A stretch of DNA of 64,000 bases. It comes from Prevotella sp. E15-22 (lineage in GTDB: Bacteria > Bacteroidota > Bacteroidia > Bacteroidales > Bacteroidaceae). The stretch spans positions 1-64,000 of the forward strand of contig NZ_CP096247.1 in the NCBI RefSeq assembly GCF_023204875.1, written 5' to 3'. Position 1 is the first letter of the stretch, and each line of letters opens with the position of its first letter. The notes under the pieces were generated by a model. The model had not been told where the DNA came from, searched no databases, and was given only the letters and a program-made list of their open reading frames with translations. The translations under genes were made by a program, and so were the position numbers. Shown in pieces: positions 33,664 to 41,814 of the stretch.

Positions 33664-34983
33664 ATTAAGATCATACGACACGCCTTTGCACTCATCCGCG
33701 AAGACAAGCTCTTCTCCGCTATCTACGTCGCGGGCACAGCGGTGGCCATCGCCTCGGCAATGGTGGTGGCGCTCATCCTGCACATCCGCATCAGCAATAT
33801 CTATCCTGAGGAGCACCGCGACCGCACAGTGTACCTGAAAAGCTACTTCAAGAACGACAAGGGAGCATTCGTGGGTTACTCCGGCTATTCTCCCCTTGCC
33901 GTTGAGGAACTGTTCAGCCACCTGAAGTGTGCCGAGGTGGTCAGTGCCAACATGGACAACAGCTATGTCTATCGCTTCACGGCCTGCGAGGAGCTGGGCA
34001 AGCAGGAGATGCCGGTGACGATGAAGTTCACCGATGCCAACTTCTACCGCCTCTACGACTTCCAGTTTGTCAGCGGCAGGCCCTACACCGATGAACAACT
34101 GCAGCATGCCGAGAAGTGCATCGTTATCACCGACGTGCTGGCCCGCCGGGTGTTTGGAACGACGGAGCAGGTGGCAGGCCGCCAATTGCTCCTCAACTAC
34201 CTGCCCTATCGCGTTGTAGGCGTTGTCAGGGAGGTGAGTCCGCTATTGGTCAACTCCTCGGCCGATGTCTACCTGCCCTATACCGTGAATGACTCGCGCA
34301 GCCACTGGCAGAGCCGGGACGTGAGCTATGCTGGCGGTCTGGAGGTGACGGTACTGCTGAAGGAGGGCTGCACTTACCAGATGCTGAAGGACGAACTGGA
34401 ACCCTACCGTGCAAAATACCTCTCGATGCTGCGACAGGCAACGGGCAGGGACTACGAGTTTAGCATTGACGCACAGATGCACTGGGCCAGGACGCTCAAC
34501 TTCGAAGAATCTTACGATATGTCCACGGGCGACATGCTGTACAACCTGCAATATCCCGCCCTGCTCATGTTGCTGCTCCTGCTGCTGCCAGCCATCAACC
34601 TGAGCGGCCTAGTGTCGAACCAGATGGAGGCGCGCATTGCCGAGATGGGCATCCGCAAGGCTTTCGGCGCCAAGCGCCGGACGCTGCTCAGTGAGGTCAT
34701 CCATGAGAACCTCGTGCTGACGCTCCTGGGCGGCATCGCGGGCTATGCGCTCTCGTGGCTCTTCATCAGCGCCATGTGCAGCAATACCATGTTCCTCGCA
34801 CTGTTCGAGCGCGAGTACGATCCCATCAACAGCGTGTCGCTTCAGCTTGACATGTTCTTCACGCCGACGCTGTTCCTCATTGCCTTCGTCTGCTGCGCCG
34901 TGCTCAATCTCATGGCGGCCCTCATTCCTGCCTGGTCGTCGCTGCGCAAACCTATTGTTGAATCATTAAACCAGAAAAGATGA
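33661..34983 (+). CDS. FtsX-like ABC permease, type A, pair 3
   Basis: 440 residues, paralogue of the other type A proteins: MIKIIRHAFALIREDKLFSA, periplasmic domain, FtsX core MEARIAEMGIRKAFGAKRR, end LRKPIVESLNQKR. More GC-rich than pairs 1 and 2. Start codon lies inside a short tandem repeat. The stop overlaps the next gene by four bases. Confidence 0.9.
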   Translation: MIKIIRHAFALIREDKLFSAIYVAGTAVAIASAMVVALILHIRISNIYPEEHRDRTVYLKSYFKNDKGAFVGYSGYSPLAVEELFSHLKCAEVVSANMDNSYVYRFTACEELGKQEMPVTMKFTDANFYRLYDFQFVSGRPYTDEQLQHAEKCIVITDVLARRVFGTTEQVAGRQLLLNYLPYRVVGVVREVSPLLVNSSADVYLPYTVNDSRSHWQSRDVSYAGGLEVTVLLKEGCTYQMLKDELEPYRAKYLSMLRQATGRDYEFSIDAQMHWARTLNFEESYDMSTGDMLYNLQYPALLMLLLLLLPAINLSGLVSNQMEARIAEMGIRKAFGAKRRTLLSEVIHENLVLTLLGGIAGYALSWLFISAMCSNTMFLALFEREYDPINSVSLQLDMFFTPTLFLIAFVCCAVLNLMAALIPAWSSLRKPIVESLNQKR

Positions 34984-36302
34984 GCATGATACTGAAGAGT
35001 CTGTGGACTCGCAAAAAACAGAACGGCTGGATATTTGGCGAGATAGCCATCATCTCCTGCCTGAGTTGGTTCATTGTCGACTTCCTCACCGTCACTTTCT
35101 ATGCCACCCATTTCTGCATACCGGCAGGCGAGTTTGAGAAAGACCACCTCTGCGTGGGCCAATTGGGCATCGTCCGCAGTGAGAGTGCCTCTGAGGGGCA
35201 AGCCATCACCGAGGAAGAGGCCCGTGGGGTCTATGTCATCCGCGACAAGCTGGCCACCATGCCCGAAGTGGCATCCGTCTGCCTCACGCCCGACTATCTG
35301 GGGGCCAACCTTCGTTTCTACAACTGGCGCACGCTGGCCCTGGCCGATGACACCACGCGTACCATCGGCTTCTCGCAGTTCTTCTACTACCAGAACGAAC
35401 ATTTCTTCGAGACCCAGGGGCTACGCGCCATTGAGGGCAGTCCCGATGCCGAGACGCTGTCACGGCAGATTGCGCCCGACGGCATCGTCATGACCCGCAG
35501 CGTGGCGCAGATGCTCTTCGGCCACGACCATGTGATGGGCAAGCGCGTGGCGATGGTGGACACCCGCTATGAAGGAGGAGAAATCGTCCACGGTGTGGTT
35601 GGCTACCACACCATAGCTGGCGTGGTGGAGGACGTGAAGGGTGCGCCCAACGAGCGATACCCCTATGTGGTCTTCTTCCCCAATCCCGGCAGCGGGGCCA
35701 GTGCCTACTGCCAACTGCTCGTGCGGCTGAAACCCGATGCTGATGCCAAGATCTTCGTAAAGCAGCTCACGCCTACGCTGATCAACGACTTCCGCGCCGG
35801 CATCTGCGTTTTAGGCAGTCTCGAAACCTATCAACAGCACTACGACAAGCAGGTGGCCCACGACTACACGATGTACACCACGCTGGCCACGGTCCCCCTT
35901 GTTCTCTTCGGCATCATCGTCGTGCTGGGCACACTGGGCACCTTCTGGCTGCAGATACGCAAGCGCACAGAGGACATCGGCATCATGCGCAGCTTCGGCG
36001 CCAAGCGGCGCGACATCTTCCTACAGATATGGGGCGAGGCGGCCGTCCTTACCGCTCTTGCCGTCTTCACGGGCTGTCTTGTCTGGTTTCAAGTTGCCAT
36101 CCACTGGGATGTGCTCTCAGATGGCAACGCCTACGGCGGCTCCGGCCGCGAGACCGACTGGGTGTCGCAGTTCTGGCCTCATTTCCTCATTGTATCCTCC
36201 ATCCAGTACCTTTTGCTCCTCGCCATCGTCACCATCGGCATGGTGGTGCCTACGTTCCTTGCCATGTATAAACGTCCTGTAGAAGCCTTGCAACATGAAT
36301 AG
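34980..36302 (+). CDS. FtsX-like ABC permease, type B, pair 3
   Basis: 440 residues: N-terminal GWIFGEIAIISCLSWFIVDF helix, periplasmic domain, FtsX core RKRTEDIGIMRSFGAKRRD and end RPVEALQHE. Overlaps the pair 3 type A gene by four bases and the tolC-like gene by eight. ATG 34986 is an alternative start. Confidence 0.9.
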   Translation: MSMILKSLWTRKKQNGWIFGEIAIISCLSWFIVDFLTVTFYATHFCIPAGEFEKDHLCVGQLGIVRSESASEGQAITEEEARGVYVIRDKLATMPEVASVCLTPDYLGANLRFYNWRTLALADDTTRTIGFSQFFYYQNEHFFETQGLRAIEGSPDAETLSRQIAPDGIVMTRSVAQMLFGHDHVMGKRVAMVDTRYEGGEIVHGVVGYHTIAGVVEDVKGAPNERYPYVVFFPNPGSGASAYCQLLVRLKPDADAKIFVKQLTPTLINDFRAGICVLGSLETYQQHYDKQVAHDYTMYTTLATVPLVLFGIIVVLGTLGTFWLQIRKRTEDIGIMRSFGAKRRDIFLQIWGEAAVLTALAVFTGCLVWFQVAIHWDVLSDGNAYGGSGRETDWVSQFWPHFLIVSSIQYLLLLAIVTIGMVVPTFLAMYKRPVEALQHE

Positions 36303-37797
36303 ACTCTTTTTCTTTTGTCTGGCTTTACTGCCCCTGTCGACACAAGCCCAAACGGACACCCTCCGCCTGACCCTCGACGAGTGTATTACGATGGCACGCC
36401 GCCAGAGTATCGAGGCCGCCGTGGCCTTGGGCGAACTGCGCTCGGCCTACTGGCAGTGGCGCAGCTACAGGGCCGACCTGCTGCCAGAGGTGACGCTGTC
36501 GGGTACTGCTCCCTCGTACAACAAGCGCTACAGCTCGTATCAGCAGGCCGATGGCTCGCTGTCGTTCGTACGCAACGACTACCTGGGCCTTGACGGTGGA
36601 CTGCATATCTCGCAGAAGCTGTGGCCCACAGGCGGCACCATCTCTGTGGAGTCGTCCCTGGACTACCTGCATCAGTCGGGCAATGGGGTGAGCACGCAGA
36701 ATCAGTTTATGTCGCTGCCCGTGGCCATCACCCTGCAGCAGCCCCTCTTCAGTGTGAACTACCTGAAGTGGAACCGTCGCATAGAGCCCTTGCGTTATCG
36801 CGAGGCCCAGGCGCGCTTCCTCACAGAGACCGAGCAGGTGGCCATGCAGGCCATCAGCCATTATTTCAGTCTGCTGCTGGCTGGCGAACAGGTGAACATC
36901 GCACGCCAGAACCTGCAGACAGCCGAAAAACTCTATGAGGTGGCCCAGGCCAAGCGCCAGATGGGTACCATCAGCGAGAACGACGTACTGCAGATGCGCC
37001 TCAACATGCTCACTGCCCGCAGCGCCCTAACCAACAGCGAGAGCAGTCGGCAGGCCAGTCAGTTTGCCCTGCGCTCGTTCCTCGACGTGGAGGCAGATAT
37101 CGCCCCCATTATGCCTGAGGACTTACCACTCCCCTCCCTCGATAGGGAGGGGCAGGGGATGGGTCTTTCTTACGAGGACGTCCTCACCCATGCCCTGGAG
37201 AACAATGCCCAAGCCACCACCATGCGTCGCCGCCAGATAGAGGCCGACTATGCCGTGGCGCAGGCCCGTGCCAACCGTCAGAGCATCAACCTCTATGCCC
37301 AGGTGGGCTATACGGGCAATGCCGACAACCTCAATGGTGCCTATCGCAACCTGCTGAGCAACGAGGTGGTGCAGGTGGGCATCAGCATCCCCCTGCTGGA
37401 CTGGGGCAAGCGCAAGGGACAGCGCAAGGTGGCCGAGAGCAACCGCGACATCGTGCAGGGACAGATACGTCAGCAAACGCAGAACTTCCGACAGGACATT
37501 TTTATTCTGACGGAGCAGTTCAACAACCAGGCAGAGCAACTGCGCATTGCCTGCGAGGCCGACACCATTGCCCGTCGTCGCTATCACACCAACGTGGAGA
37601 CCTTTAAGATTGGTACCATCTCGACCCTGGAACTATCGGATGCGCAGACGGCCAAGGACCAGGCGCGCATTGGGCGCATCACCCAACTCTATAACTATTG
37701 GTATTACTATTATCAACTGCGCAGCGTCGCCCTCTGGGACTTCGAGCACCAGTGCGACCTGACGGCAGACGTTGAGAAACTCATTTCAGAGAAATAA
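36295..37797 (+). CDS. TolC-family outer membrane efflux protein with REP-derived linker
   Basis: 500 residues: signal peptide (LALLPLSTQAQ), then the two TolC repeats (LTLDECITMARRQS at about 25; LSYEDVLTHALENNAQA at about 293). Forms the outer membrane duct of a tripartite pump. Between the repeats the sequence LPLPSLDREGQGMG (about 277-290) is the in-frame translation of a REP-like palindrome. Confidence 0.92.
   Translation: MNRLFFFCLALLPLSTQAQTDTLRLTLDECITMARRQSIEAAVALGELRSAYWQWRSYRADLLPEVTLSGTAPSYNKRYSSYQQADGSLSFVRNDYLGLDGGLHISQKLWPTGGTISVESSLDYLHQSGNGVSTQNQFMSLPVAITLQQPLFSVNYLKWNRRIEPLRYREAQARFLTETEQVAMQAISHYFSLLLAGEQVNIARQNLQTAEKLYEVAQAKRQMGTISENDVLQMRLNMLTARSALTNSESSRQASQFALRSFLDVEADIAPIMPEDLPLPSLDREGQGMGLSYEDVLTHALENNAQATTMRRRQIEADYAVAQARANRQSINLYAQVGYTGNADNLNGAYRNLLSNEVVQVGISIPLLDWGKRKGQRKVAESNRDIVQGQIRQQTQNFRQDIFILTEQFNNQAEQLRIACEADTIARRRYHTNVETFKIGTISTLELSDAQTAKDQARIGRITQLYNYWYYYYQLRSVALWDFEHQCDLTADVEKLISEK
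37129..37165. repeat. REP-like palindrome R2 inside tolC-like gene
   Basis: CTCCCCTCCCTCGATAGGGA then GGGGCAGGGGATGGGTC, in the opposite orientation to R1. It keeps the reading frame. Confidence 0.85.
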
Positions 37798-37798
37798 T

Positions 37799-39073
37799 AT
37801 GAAGAACGATAACGAAACGATGGACAGGCAGATTCCTGTCAGCGAGCAACGCAAGAAGAAGATACGTAAGATAGCGATAGCTGCTGCGGTGGCTGTGGTG
37901 GTGCTGGGCATCGGTGCCTGGCTGGGCTCGATGATGATGCCCTCGATAGACCGCAAGAAGCTGATGATATCTGAGGTGGACCGTGGCACCATCGACGTGA
38001 GCGTGTCGGCCACGGGTAATGTGGTACCTGCTTTCGAGGAGATTATCATCTCGCCCATCAGCGCCAAGATACTCGAGGTGTATGCCCATAGTGGCGATAG
38101 CGTAGACGTGGGTACGCCCCTGCTGCGCCTTGACCTGCAATCGGCCGAGGCCGACTATGCCAAGGCACTCGACGAACAGGAGATCCGTCGCCAGCAGCGC
38201 GCCCAGCAGCTGGCTAGCAACGAAACACAGTTGGCCGACCGTCGCATGCAGATAGAGGTGAAGGAGATGGAACTGTCGCAACTGGAAGCGAAGTTGCGCA
38301 ACGAACTCTATCTGGACAGTCTGGGTTCAGGCACTCGCGACCGTGTGCGACAGGCAGAGACCACGCTGCGCACGGCTCAGATGCAACTGAACCAGTTGCG
38401 CCAGCAATACCAGAACGAGGTGAAGGCGAAGCAGGCCGACCAGCGTATTCAGCAACTGAACGACGGCATCTATGAGCGCAACCTCGATGCACAGCGTCGC
38501 ACACTGAACGATGCTCGCATCTGTTCGCCACGTCGTGGCACGCTTACCTATATTAATACAGAGGTGGGCAGCATCGCTGGCGGTAGTCAGAAGATTGCGG
38601 TGGTGAGCGACCTGAGTCATTTCAAGGCTGAGTGCGAGATTAGCGACAACCACAGCGAGCGTGTGCGTGTGGGTGGAGCTGTCATCTTGCGCATTGGCAA
38701 GGAGCGTCTCAGGGGCACCATCAACACCGTGACGCCGCTGAGCAAAAGTGGTGCCATCACCTTTACCGTGGTGCCCGATGATATGAGTCACCCGCGTCTG
38801 CGCTCTGGTCTCAGGGCCGAGGTCTTTGTCATCACCAGCATCAAGGACGATGTGCTGCGCATCAAGAACGGCTCGTTCTATAGCGGTCCTGGCGACTACA
38901 CCCTCTTTGTCGTGAACGGCGACACGCTCTTGCCTCGCGAGGTGAAGCTGGGCGAATGCAACTACGACTACATCGAGGTCATCAGCGGCCTGGAAGTGGG
39001 CGAGCAGGTCGTCGTCAGCGACATGACGAAATATAAAGGTAAAGAAAAGTTGAAGTTGAGTGGCGAGGATTAA
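37799..39073 (+). CDS. HlyD-family periplasmic adaptor protein
   Basis: 424 residues from ATG 37799, two bases after the tolC stop: one N-terminal membrane helix (IAIAAAVAVVVLGIGAWLG), biotinyl-lipoyl half (SVSATGNVVPAFEEIIISP), a coiled-coil hairpin (about 125-235, Gln/Arg-rich), second lipoyl half (ICSPRRGTLTYI) and beta-barrel domains. Bridges the inner membrane ABC complex and TolC. Confidence 0.93.
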   Translation: MKNDNETMDRQIPVSEQRKKKIRKIAIAAAVAVVVLGIGAWLGSMMMPSIDRKKLMISEVDRGTIDVSVSATGNVVPAFEEIIISPISAKILEVYAHSGDSVDVGTPLLRLDLQSAEADYAKALDEQEIRRQQRAQQLASNETQLADRRMQIEVKEMELSQLEAKLRNELYLDSLGSGTRDRVRQAETTLRTAQMQLNQLRQQYQNEVKAKQADQRIQQLNDGIYERNLDAQRRTLNDARICSPRRGTLTYINTEVGSIAGGSQKIAVVSDLSHFKAECEISDNHSERVRVGGAVILRIGKERLRGTINTVTPLSKSGAITFTVVPDDMSHPRLRSGLRAEVFVITSIKDDVLRIKNGSFYSGPGDYTLFVVNGDTLLPREVKLGECNYDYIEVISGLEVGEQVVVSDMTKYKGKEKLKLSGED

Positions 39074-39085
39074 AAAGTTTTTTGT

Positions 39086-39093
39086 TATCTTTG
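39086..39093 (+). promoter_or_regulatory. -7 box of the response regulator/kinase pair
   Basis: TATCTTTG, 26 bases before ATG 39120. The regulator genes therefore have a housekeeping promoter in addition to any read-through from the sigma-54 promoter. Confidence 0.65.
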
Positions 39094-39119
39094 CAGACGC
39101 AAACCTATAACAGATAAAT

Positions 39120-40475
39120 ATGATTCTCGTAGTAGACGACGATAAAACCATACGCCTTTCGCTGAAGCTCGTGCTGGAACGCAACGGCTATGAGACAGCT
39201 TTGGCCGAGGAACCGAAGGAAGCCATACAGATGATTCGCAGGACGCCTGCCGTGGAGCTGGTGCTGATGGACATGAACTACACCCGTGCCACTGATGGCG
39301 AGGAGGGACTGACACTGCTGCGACAGATCAAGGTGCTGCGCCCTGATCTGCCCTGCATCCTGATGACGGCCTGGGGCAGCATCGACCTGGCTGTGCAGGG
39401 CATGCGTGCTGGTGCGTTCGACTTCCTCACCAAGCCGTGGGACAACGGTGTGCTGCTGGAACGCATCGAGACGGCTGTGAAGTTGACAGTGAAGGGGCAG
39501 GAATCTGTGGTTCATCGCCCAGAGCGCAACCCCATTGTTGGTACCTCGCTATCCGCTATCCTGGCCACCGTGGCGCGTGTGGCTCCCACCAACGCCCCTG
39601 TGCTGATAACAGGCGAGAGCGGCACGGGTAAGGAACTCATTGCTGAGGCCATCCACCGTCAGAGTCGCAGGGCCAACGGACCCTTTGTCAAGGTGAACCT
39701 CGGCGGCATCTCTACGTCGCTGTTCGAGAGTGAGATGTTTGGCCATAAAAAGGGCTCGTTTACGGATGCCAAGGCCGACCGTGTGGGGCGCTTCGAGATG
39801 GCGAAGGGCGGCACTATCTTCCTCGACGAGATAGGCGAACTGTCGCTGGCCAGTCAGGTGAAGCTGTTGCGTGTGCTGCAAGACCAGACCTACGAGGTGC
39901 TGGGCGACAGCGAGACGCGCCGTACGGATGTGCGTGTGGTGTGTGCCACCAATGCCGACCTGCGCACGATGGTGGCCGAGCATACGTTTCGCGAGGACCT
40001 GTTTTATCGTATCAACATCATCAACCTCCACCTGCCGCCCTTGCGCGAGCGCTTGGAGGATATCCCTTTGTTAGTGGATCATTTCATGACGGAGGCCTGC
40101 AAGGCCAACGGACTGCCTGCAGTGAAGGCCTCGGCCGAGGCCATCGCCTATCTGCAGACACTGCCCTTCCCTGGTAATATACGCGAGTTGAAGAACCTGG
40201 TGGAGCGCACGGTGCTGATGAACCCACCCCAAACCCCTCCCTCCGAGGGAGGGAATCAGTTACTCACCAGCGATGCCTTTCATCCTCTCAATGGCGACCA
40301 GACACCACTCCCCTCCATACAGGGAGGGACCGGGGGTGGGTCTTTATCTTCCATGGAGCGCACGGCCATTGCGGCCAGCATTGCCAAGAATGGCGGCAAC
40401 CTCTCGTTGGTGGCTAAAGAGCTGGGCATCAGTCGTGGCGCACTTTATAGAAAGATTGAAAAACACGGCCTATGA
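39120..40475 (+). CDS. Sigma-54-dependent response regulator (NtrC family) with REP-derived linker
   Basis: 451 residues: receiver domain with phospho-acceptor Asp in LVLMDMNY, AAA+ domain with Walker A GESGTGKE, Walker B IFLDEIGE, and the sigma-54 loop reading GSFTDA instead of the usual GAFTGA (Phe and Thr kept), R-finger region FREDLFYR, then a Fis-type helix-turn-helix (NLSLVAKELGISRGALYRKI). Residues about 368-408 between AAA+ and HTH are encoded by two inverted REP-like palindromes. Likely activator of the -24/-12 promoter at 27556. Confidence 0.93.
   Translation: MILVVDDDKTIRLSLKLVLERNGYETALAEEPKEAIQMIRRTPAVELVLMDMNYTRATDGEEGLTLLRQIKVLRPDLPCILMTAWGSIDLAVQGMRAGAFDFLTKPWDNGVLLERIETAVKLTVKGQESVVHRPERNPIVGTSLSAILATVARVAPTNAPVLITGESGTGKELIAEAIHRQSRRANGPFVKVNLGGISTSLFESEMFGHKKGSFTDAKADRVGRFEMAKGGTIFLDEIGELSLASQVKLLRVLQDQTYEVLGDSETRRTDVRVVCATNADLRTMVAEHTFREDLFYRINIINLHLPPLRERLEDIPLLVDHFMTEACKANGLPAVKASAEAIAYLQTLPFPGNIRELKNLVERTVLMNPPQTPPSEGGNQLLTSDAFHPLNGDQTPLPSIQGGTGGGSLSSMERTAIAASIAKNGGNLSLVAKELGISRGALYRKIEKHGL
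40222..40254. repeat. REP-like palindrome R3 inside the response regulator
   Basis: ACCCACCCCAAACCCCTCCC then TCCGAGGGAGGGA, read in frame as PPQTPPSEGG. Confidence 0.85.
40308..40342. repeat. REP-like palindrome R4 inside the response regulator
   Basis: CTCCCCTCCATACAGGGAGG then GACCGGGGGTGGGTC, inverted relative to R3, read in frame as PLPSIQGGTGGG. Confidence 0.85.
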
Positions 40476-41677
40476 AGCTGAAGCATTATTTTGTTCTCCT
40501 GGCCCTGGGCATCGTGCTGTTGGCAGGCGCAGCCCTCTATGCCGCGTTTGGCAGCGACTCCACGCTGTTCTACGCTGTCGAGGGCTTTGTCGTTGTGCTG
40601 CTGTGCTATCTGGGCTACTTCTATCGCAAGACCATTCGTCCCTACGACACGCTGATTGGGGGTATGGAACTGGTGAAGGACCTCGACCTGACCACCCGCT
40701 TGGCACCATCGGGGCAGCACGAGACCGACCTCATTGTGCGCACCTTTAACGACCTGCTGACACGCCTGCGCAGCGAGCACCTCACACTGGAAGAGCAATA
40801 CTCTTTTCTCAGTCTGCTGATTGAGGCCTCGCCGATGGGCATCGTGCAATGCGACATCGACGGCAGGACCACCTCGATGAACCCTGCTGCCCGTGAGATG
40901 CTGTCGCCCAACATCGAAGAGGCGATGAAGGCATTGCCCATGGGCGAGTCGACCACCGTTCGAATGACGGGCGGTCCGCAACTGTTCCGCATCAGTCACC
41001 TGTCGTTCCCTGACCGTGGCTTCCAGCATCCCTTCTTCCTTATCGAACCCCTCACAGCCGAGGTGCGCCAAGCCGAGAAGGCGGCCTACGAGCGCATCAT
41101 CCGTATGATAGCCCATGAGGTGAACAACAGTGTGGCAGGCATCGTCAACCTGATTGACAGTGAGCCTGCGGCCGACCGTCTGAAGGCGCTCTCGGCCTTC
41201 GTCACGCGCTTTGCCGAAGTAGTAAAAATTCCCAAGCCGCAGTTGCAGTTGTGCGACCTGAGCGAGGAGGTGGAGGCCTGTCAGCCGTTCCTCGAAAACC
41301 TGTGCGCTGGTAAGCCTGTGCACCTGGCGTTCTGCCTCACCGACGAGGCCACGCCTGTGCATCTCGACACAGTACTCTTCCAGCAGGTGCTCATCAACAT
41401 CGTGAAAAATGCGGTGGAGAGCATCGGCCACAACGAGGGACATATCACCATCACCACCACACCCTATCAGCTTGTTGTCACAGACGATGGCTGTGGTATC
41501 CCTGCTGAGGTGGCGCAGCATCTGTTTACTCCGTTCTATTCCACCAAGCCCCAAGGCCAGGGCCTCGGACTGCTGCTCATCCGCGATATCCTGACGGCCC
41601 ACGGCTGCACGTTCAGTCTGCTCACTGACCCTGACGACCACCTCACGCGCTTCACTATCCAGTTTGTAACTAAATGA
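40472..41677 (+). CDS. Sensor histidine kinase partner of the NtrC-type regulator
   Basis: 401 residues: two N-terminal membrane helices with little periplasmic loop (about 5-24 and 34-52), HAMP-like segment, PAS-like domain (FLSLLIEASPMGIVQCDIDG), HisKA with phospho-acceptor His in IAHEVNNS (about residue 213) and HATPase with N box NIVKNAVES, G boxes DDGCGIP and GQGLGLLL. Small periplasmic loop suggests a membrane-derived signal. Overlaps the regulator by ATGA. Confidence 0.93.
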   Translation: MKLKHYFVLLALGIVLLAGAALYAAFGSDSTLFYAVEGFVVVLLCYLGYFYRKTIRPYDTLIGGMELVKDLDLTTRLAPSGQHETDLIVRTFNDLLTRLRSEHLTLEEQYSFLSLLIEASPMGIVQCDIDGRTTSMNPAAREMLSPNIEEAMKALPMGESTTVRMTGGPQLFRISHLSFPDRGFQHPFFLIEPLTAEVRQAEKAAYERIIRMIAHEVNNSVAGIVNLIDSEPAADRLKALSAFVTRFAEVVKIPKPQLQLCDLSEEVEACQPFLENLCAGKPVHLAFCLTDEATPVHLDTVLFQQVLINIVKNAVESIGHNEGHITITTTPYQLVVTDDGCGIPAEVAQHLFTPFYSTKPQGQGLGLLLIRDILTAHGCTFSLLTDPDDHLTRFTIQFVTK

Positions 41678-41740
41678 TAATCTTTGAGGGGGATAAAATG
41701 TGAATATGTAACCGAATGGGCTAATTAATAATCAAATTGT

Positions 41741-41771
41741 TTTGTGGTGCGAGTGATTTTTTGTACCTTTG
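41741..41771 (+). promoter_or_regulatory. Promoter of the CoA-transferase gene
   Basis: -33 TTTG (41741-41744), 19 bases, -7 TACCTTTG (41764-41771). Confidence 0.75.
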
Positions 41772-41814
41772 CGCCCAATATTTAAAAAAAATCTATCAAA
41801 CTATTAAGGAAAGA

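Noticed and set aside
40445..41641. 398-codon open frame opposite the histidine kinase
   Set aside because: Shadow of a kinase with all H, N and G boxes.
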